Below are positions 37,451-44,648 of a stretch of 64,000 nt of DNA, one piece after another. How positions within the stretch are numbered: position 1 is the first letter of the stretch; every line of letters begins with the position of its first letter. Below the pieces are notes generated by a model. That model worked only from the letters and a program-made list of their open reading frames with translations, was not told where the DNA came from and ran no database searches. Both the position numbers and the translations under genes were made by a program. Source of the DNA: Pseudoalteromonas phenolica (lineage in GTDB: Bacteria > Pseudomonadota > Gammaproteobacteria > Enterobacterales > Alteromonadaceae); the NCBI RefSeq assembly GCF_005886345.1, contig NZ_PNEC01000046.1:1-64000 (forward strand), written 5' to 3'.

Positions 37451-37476
37451 AAGCCTGTGTTAATCCACAGGCTTTT
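37451..37476. terminator. Bidirectional rho-independent terminator
   Basis: AAGCCTGTG (37451-37459) pairs with CACAGGCTT (37466-37474) around a 6-nt loop, with T-rich ends on both strands. It ends the small DUF6435-like gene and the convergent polysaccharide deacetylase gene. Confidence 0.75.
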
Positions 37477-38266
37477 CCATCTTTTTATTTTGGATATAGT
37501 GATTTACTTCATTCACTGTCGCTAACCAAAAGCCATTTTTAGGATCTTTTAAATAAACGAGGAGTTTTTCAAGGGCTTCTGATTTTACTGTATACAAACC
37601 TTCACTACCTACTTCATGACCAGCCAATACTATCCAAGCGTTTTTGAATTTCACAAGCTCTAACAAGGATTTCATCTCTTCAAATGATTTATTGTCCATA
37701 TTGAAAGCGCGAATTTGCGCGGGATCGTAATAATTAGGGTCATTTGCCGTTTCATCGTTCCAAGTTCTGCCATATACAAAGGTTTCTGCGATAATGGGTA
37801 CATAGCTTTGTACATGTTTGCCACGGCCAACAAACTTCTGCCCACAGGGATAAGCAAAGCCCTTGGCTGCAACTCCAGTGTGTTGCTTTATGTAGTTTTG
37901 AGCAAATTCAATATCTTGCTTTATAAAGTTAAGGTCGACTTGCTCTAAGCCTTTATTTTGCTGTCTCAGCCATTGAAAATTTCCAGTACACAGGTGATTG
38001 GCTGTGTGATTTGCTATTTCATGTCCGGCCTGGGCGGCTTGTTTCCATTGTTTTTCTTTGCCTTGCATATGGTGCGGCATTAAATAGAACGTGGCTTTTA
38101 CCTGGTGTTTATTGAGTATGGGTAAACCAACTTCAACTTGAGATTTTCTGGCGTCATCAAAACTTATGCTAATCGCATGCTTTGCGTTATTTGGATAAAA
38201 AGCAAAGCTCACAGAGGCAGAGAGTGCATAGGCAGCAATTGAGCCGCTTATTAAACCTTTCATCAT
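37460..38266 (-). CDS. Secreted polysaccharide deacetylase family protein
   Basis: A 268-residue exported NodB-homology (carbohydrate esterase 4) protein. The signal peptide is about residues 1-22. Motif 1 is ISISFDDARKS (the FDD aspartates bind metal and activate water), motif 2 is HEIANHTANHLC (the H-x3-H pair), and motif 3 is near KGFAYPCGQ. WIVLAGHEVG provides the C-terminal histidine. It removes N-acetyl groups from chitin, peptidoglycan or another exopolysaccharide; the substrate cannot be told. AAGGAG lies 6 nt before the ATG. Confidence 0.92.
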   Translation of the reverse strand: MMKGLISGSIAAYALSASVSFAFYPNNAKHAISISFDDARKSQVEVGLPILNKHQVKATFYLMPHHMQGKEKQWKQAAQAGHEIANHTANHLCTGNFQWLRQQNKGLEQVDLNFIKQDIEFAQNYIKQHTGVAAKGFAYPCGQKFVGRGKHVQSYVPIIAETFVYGRTWNDETANDPNYYDPAQIRAFNMDNKSFEEMKSLLELVKFKNAWIVLAGHEVGSEGLYTVKSEALEKLLVYLKDPKNGFWLATVNEVNHYIQNKKMEKPVD

Positions 38267-38378
38267 TAGTTACTCCTTATGAATTGTTCTCATCAACTTA
38301 TCGGTACACAGTGAATACGGCAAGCAAATAAGCATGATTTGAACTTGAGATATTTTAAATAAGGTGAATTAGATAAAG

Positions 38379-38394
38379 TGGATAAATTTATCCA
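38379..38394. promoter_or_regulatory. 16-bp palindrome in a divergent promoter
   Basis: TGGATAAATTTATCCA is a perfect dyad lying between the divergent deacetylase and diguanylate cyclase genes, 75 bp before the latter. It is a plausible dimeric-regulator site; the protein is unknown. Confidence 0.4.
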
Positions 38395-38468
38395 AAATAT
38401 TTAAATGCAAAAAACACAATAAAGTTGCCTATACTAATTGCAGGTGTTTATGAGGAAGTGGCCCAAGT

Positions 38469-39506
38469 TTGAATGTAGATAAGCAAGCATTTTTTTCTAT
38501 TGAGCATAAAAAGGTTGCGATATTAACCACGGTGGCTTGGTATTGTTTGTTCTTGCATGTAGGGCTGATTTTCTTCTTTGCTTTTATTGAAGCTTATTGG
38601 TTATCTATATTAAATGTATTGAGCGTTACGTGCTGGGCTATTAGTATAAATTGTTTTGCAACTGAGCGGTTATCTTGCGCACTTCAATTGGTGTGTTTTG
38701 AAGTTCTAGTCCATTCAGTCGCAGTGTGTGTCACTTTTGGAATAGAGCTGGGTTTTCATTATTATTTATGGGCAATAGCATGTATTTTATTGGTTGAACA
38801 ATCAATACCATTAGTACGCTCTATTGCTTTTGCTGCATTGATGATGCTTAGTTTTGCGCTGCTTGTTACTTTGGATTTTCCCCATTTAAGTGACTTTACT
38901 TATCCTAACTTATTGCCTTATATACACTTTTTAAATGTTATGATCAGTGGCTTGCCGATGATTTATGCACTAGCTTCCCTGCGAGAAATGAGTATCAACT
39001 CTCGGGAAGAATTAGCTTTAATGGCCAGTAAAGATGCACTAACTGGGTTGCATAACAGGCGGTTTGCGCAAAGGCATTTAAGTAATATTCGCTGGTTTGA
39101 AGAGCATCACAGAGAGAGTGTTTATATCGTAATGGCCGATATAGATCATTTTAAAAAAATAAACGATAGCTTTGGCCATGAGCGCGGAGATGAAGTGCTA
39201 CGCATTGTTTCGAGCATTTTTATTGATTGTTTTGAGCCTCCTAACCTAGTGATCCGATGGGGAGGGGAAGAGTTCTTATTTGTTATTCATGAAAGTGATA
39301 AGTATACAGTTCAACGCTTTATAGATTTGATCACCACTCTTTTACTGCAACATAAGGTGAGTCGAGAACAATTAAATGCAACGTTAAGCTTTGGCGTTGC
39401 TAAATGGCAACGTGACATGAGTTTTGAAACTGCAGTGTCTCGGGCAGATCAAGCCCTTTACGAAAGCAAACGTTTAGGTAGAGATAGGGTTACTTATTTC
39501 GATTGA
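38469..39506 (+). CDS. Membrane diguanylate cyclase (GGDEF)
   Basis: A 345-residue enzyme making cyclic di-GMP from two GTP. Six hydrophobic helices occupy about residues 18-172. The GGDEF domain follows, with DALTGLHNRRFA at 189-200, ADIDHFKKINDSFGHERGDE at about 223-242 and the active-site loop GGEEF at 265-269, so catalysis is expected. No RxxD inhibitory site precedes the loop. The start is TTG, with AGGA 12 nt upstream; it follows a stop codon by six codons and no ATG is in frame nearby. The sensory membrane domain is not of a class I can name. Confidence 0.9.
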   Translation: MNVDKQAFFSIEHKKVAILTTVAWYCLFLHVGLIFFFAFIEAYWLSILNVLSVTCWAISINCFATERLSCALQLVCFEVLVHSVAVCVTFGIELGFHYYLWAIACILLVEQSIPLVRSIAFAALMMLSFALLVTLDFPHLSDFTYPNLLPYIHFLNVMISGLPMIYALASLREMSINSREELALMASKDALTGLHNRRFAQRHLSNIRWFEEHHRESVYIVMADIDHFKKINDSFGHERGDEVLRIVSSIFIDCFEPPNLVIRWGGEEFLFVIHESDKYTVQRFIDLITTLLLQHKVSREQLNATLSFGVAKWQRDMSFETAVSRADQALYESKRLGRDRVTYFD

Positions 39507-39931
39507 GCAAGTATTCAAACAGTTTCTAACATCTTAAAACACACCCTCACAGACTCTCACAGACTCTAGTTTTAATTAATGTCATATTTACTCTCGGTTT
39601 AAGGGAGCTTGAACTATTTAAAACGTTATGCTTTGAAAAAATCATTAATGCACTTTTATTGAATGCATGTTAGTGGTTTCAACGTTTTAAAATAGGCAAT
39701 AATTAAACTTAAGTTGAAGCATCATTAAAATGATGTAGAAATGGATTTGATTATTTTTACATTAAATACAATATGTTAATTGAAGTTTTATTCGATTTTT
39801 AAGCTTTGACAGTTAAAAAACAGAGTTTATAAATATCGCAATTCTTTAAATTAAATGATCGCTAATTTTTCTCGTAAGATAAGATTTTCTAACTTATTTG
39901 GGGAAATAAAAATTTAAATTAGGATTTCAAA
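39507..39931. other. AT-rich intergenic region with a sigma70 promoter
   Basis: No gene is visible in this 425-bp gap. It holds a tandem 10-bp repeat of CACAGACTCT (about 39549-39568), long AT-rich tracts and, at its right end, the promoter of the DUF3015 gene (39806-39833). Confidence 0.5.
39806..39833 (+). promoter_or_regulatory. Strong sigma70-type promoter of the DUF3015 gene
   Basis: TTGACA (39806-39811) matches the -35 consensus perfectly and TATAAA (39828-39833) matches the -10 at five of six positions, with a 16-bp spacer. Transcription would begin near 39840, leaving a leader of about 90 nt before the ATG. Confidence 0.65.
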
Positions 39932-40396
39932 ATGTTAAGAGCAACACTATCTGCAGCTATTCTAGCTGGTGCTTTTTTTGTAGCACCAGCAAAAGCAAAC
40001 AATGTTAACCCTTGGCAACAGTGTGGCCTAGGTGCAATGGTTTTCCCAGATAACGGCACTGCAGCTGCTATATCTAACGTAATCTGGGACCTTGGTACAA
40101 CAGCTGTTTCTTCAAACGTTTCTTCACAAGAAACTTGTGAAGGTGCAGACGTTAAGACTGCTCAGTTCATTCAGCAAACTTTCCCTGTACTTGAGCAAGA
40201 AATTGCACAGGGTGAAGGCGAGTACGTAGCTGCAATGCTAAAAGTACGTGGTTGTGAAGCTACAGCACACGCTGACATCGTTTCTGCAATCCGTAACGAT
40301 TATGCTGACAAGCAAGCTACTGATGCTCAGGCACTTTACAGCATCGTAGAAAGTCAAGTAACTAGTCAGTTCGCTGCTAGTTGTTCTGTAATCTAA
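39932..40396 (+). CDS. DUF3015 family exported protein
   Basis: A 154-residue protein with a signal peptide (about 1-22, ending AKA). The mature part contains NPWQQCGLGAMVFPDNGTAA, AISNVIWDLGTTAVSSNVSS and CEGADVKTAQFIQQTFPVLE, which I recognise as DUF3015, with four cysteines likely oxidised in the periplasm. Codon use is notably biased (GCA/GGT/CGT, few rare codons) and the promoter is near consensus, so expression is probably high. It is paired with the following DUF4105 gene, an association seen in other marine gammaproteobacteria. Function unknown. Confidence 0.85.
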   Translation: MLRATLSAAILAGAFFVAPAKANNVNPWQQCGLGAMVFPDNGTAAAISNVIWDLGTTAVSSNVSSQETCEGADVKTAQFIQQTFPVLEQEIAQGEGEYVAAMLKVRGCEATAHADIVSAIRNDYADKQATDAQALYSIVESQVTSQFAASCSVI

Positions 40397-40404
40397 TTGA
40401 TTGA

Positions 40405-40430
40405 GTGGGCAGTAATGCCCACTTTCTTCT
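40405..40430 (+). terminator. Hairpin between the DUF3015 and DUF4105 genes
   Basis: GTGGGCA (40405-40411) and TGCCCAC (40416-40422) form a perfect 7-bp stem with a GTAA loop, followed by TTTCTTCTT. It looks like a leaky terminator or attenuator limiting read-through into the DUF4105 gene, whose start codon is only 10 nt beyond the stem. Confidence 0.65.
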
Positions 40431-40431
40431 T

Positions 40432-42252
40432 ATGCTAAGACGTATCTCATCATTACTACTTTGCTCTACTCTGTCATTTAGCACTTATTCTGCATCTGAT
40501 ATTGAACAACTTGCACAGCACCCAACATGGTTAAAGTTAGGTCATTATAAATCACCGCAAGAGCTTAAAAGTTATATCATCAGTGATGATTTCTTCTTGT
40601 CACCTAGAGGTAAAGATGATCCTTATCGTGAACTTGAAGCGACTATCAACGCCTTTAATAAACAGCCTGAAAAACAATGTCGATATCCCGCTAGATATCA
40701 ATGGTTGCTGCAACAAGGTATAAAGTTTAAACAGCCAAGCAGTGATTGCGATGAGTTAACCCAATGGCGAGAGGGCCAACCCATTCACTCGGTTAGTTTG
40801 GTTTTTGCATCAGGCTATATGAGTAACCCGGCATCCCTCTATGGTCATATGCTGTTAAAATTAAACAGAGCGACAGAATCACATAACCAGTTACTTGATT
40901 ACAGTATCAATTATGGTGCCATTGTGCCTGACAACGAAAATGGTCTTGTTTATATTAGCAAAGGATTATTTGGCGGCTACGTTGCAGGGTTTTCTGATCA
41001 ATTATTTTATCGTCATCAACACAATTATGGTGAAGTAGAACTCAGAGACTTATGGGAATATGAGCTTAATTTAACTACAGATGAAGTACGTTTTATTAGT
41101 AACCATATTTGGGAGTTAATGGGGGCAAAATACACTTATTATTTTGCCGATGAAAACTGTGCATTTCACATTGCCAAAGTGATTGAGTTGGTCGCAGGCG
41201 ATAAACTAACAAATGAGCTGTCACCTTGGGTGATCCCTGCAACTATTTTTTCCAAGTTAGCTGAGGCAGAACATAACGACCAGTCTTTAGTTCGAGATAT
41301 TAAATTTACTCCCTCGAGAAGTAGTACGTTTTATCAGTATCAACAACACTTAAATGAACAAGAAAATGCACTGGCAAAGCGTATTTTTAACAATGCAGAA
41401 TTATTAAAAAGTGCAGACTTCGTATCACTGAATGTGCAGACTCAGAAAAAAATCATCGAAGTGCTATTTGAATTTGTTCAGCTTCAGCAGTTAAGACAGT
41501 ATGAGTCTGAACATATTAAAGTAATCAAAAAAGCTTTGGTCAGAGCAAGGTTGAAATTGCCAATAGGTAATGAGATTAAAGTGGGTAACTATCAGCAAAG
41601 TGCGCCTCATAAAGCACAAAAGCCATCAAATTATTCAGTTTCAGCATTAGATGTGGGCTCTAAAACTCAGTCTAATCTGGGGTTTCGCTTAAGTTATTTT
41701 GATTCACTCGCATCTGACATCGCGCGAGTACCTTACTCGAATTTAGAAATGCTAGATGTTGAAGTCGCAGTTCGTGATTCAAATATGTATTTAGATAAAC
41801 TGCACATACTTGATTTAGAGTCTTTCAATCCAGCGTATACAGACTGGGTAAACGAAGGAGGTTGGTCTTGGCAGCTTAATTTAGGATTTGAGCGTGATAG
41901 AACAAATTGCCAAGGCTGCAAAAGCACCTTTGCAATGGGTGGCGCTGGTAAATCCATGCTATTTAATAATGACCGTAGTTTAGTGTATGGCATGGTAAAC
42001 GGATATTTTGGCGAGCTAGCAAGCACTGCACAGTTAATTGATGCATCTATTGAAGTCGGTGTGATCAGTGATATTTACCAAGATATTAAAATGCGTGCTG
42101 CCATTGAACGTTTCTATCATAAGCAGACGGCTGAGTTGAGTAAAAATGTTGAGCTTGTGGTGCCCATAAATCAAGATACTGATCTCCGATTGATATATAA
42201 ATCATCGGAGCAAACACTTTGGCAGTTGAAGTTAAATTACTATTGGAATTAA
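40432..42252 (+). CDS. DUF4105 (Lnb-type periplasmic domain) protein
   Basis: A 606-residue exported protein with a signal peptide of about 20 residues. The N-terminal half carries the DUF4105/Lnb fold: VSLVFASGYMSNPASLYGHM, YSINYGAIVPDNENGLVYIS, GLFGGYVAGFSD and NCAFHIAKVIEL. The pattern of a His after SLYG and a Cys in ENCAFH suggests an NlpC/P60-like papain-type active pair. The C-terminal half is rich in beta strands. The frame is open from GTG 40405, but that codon lies in the hairpin, so ATG 40432 is chosen although its ribosome site is weak; translation may depend on read-through from DUF3015. Confidence 0.82.
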   Translation: MLRRISSLLLCSTLSFSTYSASDIEQLAQHPTWLKLGHYKSPQELKSYIISDDFFLSPRGKDDPYRELEATINAFNKQPEKQCRYPARYQWLLQQGIKFKQPSSDCDELTQWREGQPIHSVSLVFASGYMSNPASLYGHMLLKLNRATESHNQLLDYSINYGAIVPDNENGLVYISKGLFGGYVAGFSDQLFYRHQHNYGEVELRDLWEYELNLTTDEVRFISNHIWELMGAKYTYYFADENCAFHIAKVIELVAGDKLTNELSPWVIPATIFSKLAEAEHNDQSLVRDIKFTPSRSSTFYQYQQHLNEQENALAKRIFNNAELLKSADFVSLNVQTQKKIIEVLFEFVQLQQLRQYESEHIKVIKKALVRARLKLPIGNEIKVGNYQQSAPHKAQKPSNYSVSALDVGSKTQSNLGFRLSYFDSLASDIARVPYSNLEMLDVEVAVRDSNMYLDKLHILDLESFNPAYTDWVNEGGWSWQLNLGFERDRTNCQGCKSTFAMGGAGKSMLFNNDRSLVYGMVNGYFGELASTAQLIDASIEVGVISDIYQDIKMRAAIERFYHKQTAELSKNVELVVPINQDTDLRLIYKSSEQTLWQLKLNYYWN

Positions 42253-42262
42253 CTTTTACTTT

Positions 42263-43585
42263 TTAACCTATTTGCGCTTTCAACTGTGGCTGAGAGCGCT
42301 TTTGGTTATTTTTCCTTTCTTTATAAACAAAATAGCCAAGCGATCCGGCACTTAGCAATGCCCCTAAAGCGCCAGTGATAATACTGAGCTCTCGCAAAAA
42401 GTCATTCCAATCTACTTGGGCAATCACAAGGCTCTGATACACCATCACGCCGACTGTGCCTAAATAACCAAATGAGTCCGCTAGATAAGTTAAAAAGCCA
42501 ACATTGGCAGGGCGGTTAAATGTTGCAATTAAGCGTTCGAATAGTGTGGTTGAGAAAGGCACATAGGCGAGGTAGAGACCAACACCATTTAGCACCATCC
42601 AATAAATAGGGCTCAACATTCCCTGTTGATAGGCGAGCGAGCTTAATAAGGTGATTGTGAATCCGGCAAAAATGAGTAAATGATTAATCACCATTGCAAG
42701 GTGGTTGTCTTTAATCAGTTTGAGTAGAGCCACAATGACGAGCACCACCAAAGCAATGGGTAGCTCAGTGAGCGTAAATAGTTCAGGAGTGCCATCAAGT
42801 CCAGTTGCCAGCCATACATCGGCAGCGAAATTATCTCGTAAATCTCTAAGCACTGTGAGCAGCACATACCCTATGATTAATAATGTCAGACCAAAACCTA
42901 ATAACTGTAGTAATTCTTTGCGGCTTGCTTTGGTCATGGGGACACGGGCGCAGCGTTGCTTTATGTCTTCTTGATTAGGGGGCGGTAATTGGTCAAGCAT
43001 CCACACTGATAAAATCAAGAGTGGTAAGAAGCAAGTGGCCGTTACAAAGGGCATCCAAAGTTCATTAACACCATAATCAATTATCAAATAACTACCGACG
43101 GTTTTTACTAACCCAGAGGCAACAATAAAGCTAGTGCATAACCCTGCGGCTAATATTTCAGTGACCCTGCGGCCTTCTAAATAACTAAATACGATCCCCC
43201 ATACCATGCCGAGCGGCAAGCCATTTAATAGCATAAAAACAGCATTGTAAGGTTGTGGGGCAAGTGCAAAACCAAGTAGTGCCGCCCAAGCGAAGAAAAC
43301 TAAAACTAAAATTGCCTTTGCTCTACCGTGACTTTGTAATTCAGAGATGACTTTAATGCCAATGAATTTAGAGAGCGCATAACCAAAAATTTGTGCCGTT
43401 AAATAAAGCGTTTTAAGTGATAGGCCTAACAGTGAGGTATCAGCATAAAGGCCAACAGAAACAGGTTTTCGAAAGCCGTACATAAATGCGTAAGTACTAC
43501 AGGCTGCAATAATGGCATAGATACAAAACAGCAGGGTATTGCTGCTGAGTTTATCGTGTAATAGATTACCAAAAACACTGAGCAT
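42263..43585 (-). CDS. DUF5690/MFS-type transporter
   Basis: A 440-residue inner-membrane protein with about twelve helices. The first has YAFMYGFRKPVSVGLY, the hallmark I associate with DUF5690, an MFS branch reminiscent of the organophosphate:phosphate antiporters. LLNGLPLGMVWGIVFSYLEG and GFLTYLADSFGYLGTVGVM mark the later halves. It lies downstream of the GntR gene on the same strand with a GntR-type operator at 43615-43626, and beside a TonB receptor and two phosphatases. I infer import of a phosphorylated or dephosphorylated organic substrate. Confidence 0.75.
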   Translation of the reverse strand: MLSVFGNLLHDKLSSNTLLFCIYAIIAACSTYAFMYGFRKPVSVGLYADTSLLGLSLKTLYLTAQIFGYALSKFIGIKVISELQSHGRAKAILVLVFFAWAALLGFALAPQPYNAVFMLLNGLPLGMVWGIVFSYLEGRRVTEILAAGLCTSFIVASGLVKTVGSYLIIDYGVNELWMPFVTATCFLPLLILSVWMLDQLPPPNQEDIKQRCARVPMTKASRKELLQLLGFGLTLLIIGYVLLTVLRDLRDNFAADVWLATGLDGTPELFTLTELPIALVVLVIVALLKLIKDNHLAMVINHLLIFAGFTITLLSSLAYQQGMLSPIYWMVLNGVGLYLAYVPFSTTLFERLIATFNRPANVGFLTYLADSFGYLGTVGVMVYQSLVIAQVDWNDFLRELSIITGALGALLSAGSLGYFVYKERKNNQKRSQPQLKAQIG

Positions 43586-43614
43586 ATGACAGACCTTTTA
43601 TAAATGCTTTGATC

Positions 43615-43626
43615 TGGTATGCACCA
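43615..43626. promoter_or_regulatory. GntR-type operator 1
   Basis: TGGTATGCACCA matches the TGGT-N4-ACCA dyad typical of UTRA-type GntR regulators. It lies 30 bp before the DUF5690 transporter start and agrees with the two copies at 44531 and 44618. Confidence 0.6.
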
Positions 43627-43727
43627 AACAAGCTAGAGTTCTTGCTCAGTGTAGGGGTTGTACATTGCAGGAATTTTACAGTTTTTTTGTTGAGCTCAGC
43701 TATTTTCACTCAACAAATGAAGTGTTG

Positions 43728-44441
43728 TTAAAATTGAAGTTTGGCTTTGTTTTCAATCATTAAGGCGTCATGGCGCCAGTATTCACGATCAAATTCAAAA
43801 GCCACACCATTAAGATCTCGAACAATTCGAGTGACTTTTAAGCCTAACGCGCCGTCATAGGTATCGAGTAATTGTGCTATGGGGTTAAACAAGCAGCAAG
43901 ATTCTACAGCGATGTCATAAAGTACATCATGATGTTGGTAAGTGTTTTTTAATAACACACTGATTGATAATGATAAGTCGTATTTATCAATATTTGGCAA
44001 ATGCTTATTGCTGAAGTTTAGATTTTCGACCACGACAGCACGCCCATCGACAGAGCGCACACGTAATATACTGGTTAAACTAGCCCTGCCATCAAGGGCT
44101 AGCGCAGTTGCTATTTCTCTACAGGGCTTTTGCTTTTTTTGTTCTATTAGCTCTGTGCTAGGTTGAAACCCTTGCGCTGTAGTGTATTGCAAAAATGAGG
44201 CATGTTGCATTGGATCGTATTTAAGTTTCCTTGGGCATACATACCAACCACTGCGGTTTTTACGGTAAATAAGACCCATATTTTCAAGTTGCCCAAGCGC
44301 TTGTCTAAGTGTTGAGCGGGCAATATCAAACGTCGCACAGAGTTCTCGTTCTGAAGGCAAGCTGCCTGTTAATTGTTGCTCTGTTATTTGTTTGGTTAGT
44401 ACTTCACGCACTTGGGCGTAGGCAAAGCTTTGGGTACTCAT
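43728..44441 (-). CDS. GntR-family (HutC/UTRA subfamily) transcriptional regulator
   Basis: A 237-residue regulator. The winged helix is residues 5-70 (LPSERELCATFDIARSTLRQ, ALGQLENMGLIYRKNRSGWY). The UTRA effector domain follows (PCREIATALALDGRASLTSI, LRVRSVDGRAVVVENLNFSN, FDREYWRHDALMI), which binds small sugars, amino acids or organophosphates. Three TGGT-N4-ACCA operators flank it, one in front of the transporter gene and two in front of the divergent TonB receptor gene, so it is very likely the local repressor and autoregulated. The effector may be the transported substrate. Confidence 0.92.
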   Translation of the reverse strand: MSTQSFAYAQVREVLTKQITEQQLTGSLPSERELCATFDIARSTLRQALGQLENMGLIYRKNRSGWYVCPRKLKYDPMQHASFLQYTTAQGFQPSTELIEQKKQKPCREIATALALDGRASLTSILRVRSVDGRAVVVENLNFSNKHLPNIDKYDLSLSISVLLKNTYQHHDVLYDIAVESCCLFNPIAQLLDTYDGALGLKVTRIVRDLNGVAFEFDREYWRHDALMIENKAKLQF

Positions 44442-44530
44442 TCAGGGTCTTAATTCACAGATACACTTGGTTCTTTATTGGTATCACATCACTCACCGCT
44501 GAACAAGCGCTTACTTAAAAATACACTTTT

Positions 44531-44542
44531 TGGTCCGTACCA
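44531..44542. promoter_or_regulatory. GntR-type operator 2
   Basis: TGGTCCGTACCA fits the same dyad. It lies between the divergent GntR and TonB-receptor genes, upstream of the Pho-box-like element, and could serve autoregulation. Confidence 0.55.
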
Positions 44543-44564
44543 GTTTTTTAAATAATACATATTT

Positions 44565-44598
44565 CTGTCAAGTCCCTGTAATAATCCACCGATAGTAT
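44565..44598 (+). promoter_or_regulatory. Candidate Pho box with -10 of the TonB-receptor gene
   Basis: CTGTCAA (44565-44571) and CTGTAAT (44576-44582) are direct repeats 11 bp apart, each matching the PhoB consensus CTGTCAT at six of seven positions. TAGTAT (44593-44598) follows after 10 bp, which is the spacing between a Pho box and the -10 element in PhoB-activated promoters. This predicts induction by phosphate starvation. Confidence 0.55.
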
Positions 44599-44617
44599 CT
44601 TCCCCCGTTCGTTACTT

Positions 44618-44629
44618 TGGTATGTACCA
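44618..44629. promoter_or_regulatory. GntR-type operator 3
   Basis: TGGTATGTACCA lies about 13 bp downstream of the predicted transcription start and 20 bp before the receptor's start codon, a position where a bound repressor would block the polymerase. The longest reading frame would begin inside it, which argues that the true start is the later ATG at 44649. Confidence 0.6.
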
Positions 44630-44648
44630 ATTACTTTCTGGAATCATA

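Noticed and set aside
39549..39568. CRISPR-like or satellite repeat
   Set aside because: Only two adjacent copies of a 10-bp word are present; no spacer structure and no cas genes occur in the window.
40405..40431. GTG start for the DUF4105 gene
   Set aside because: The codon is part of a perfect hairpin and adds residues in front of a normal signal peptide.
44622..44648. Earlier ATG of the TonB-receptor gene
   Set aside because: It lies within the GntR operator and would precede the signal peptide with nine extra residues.
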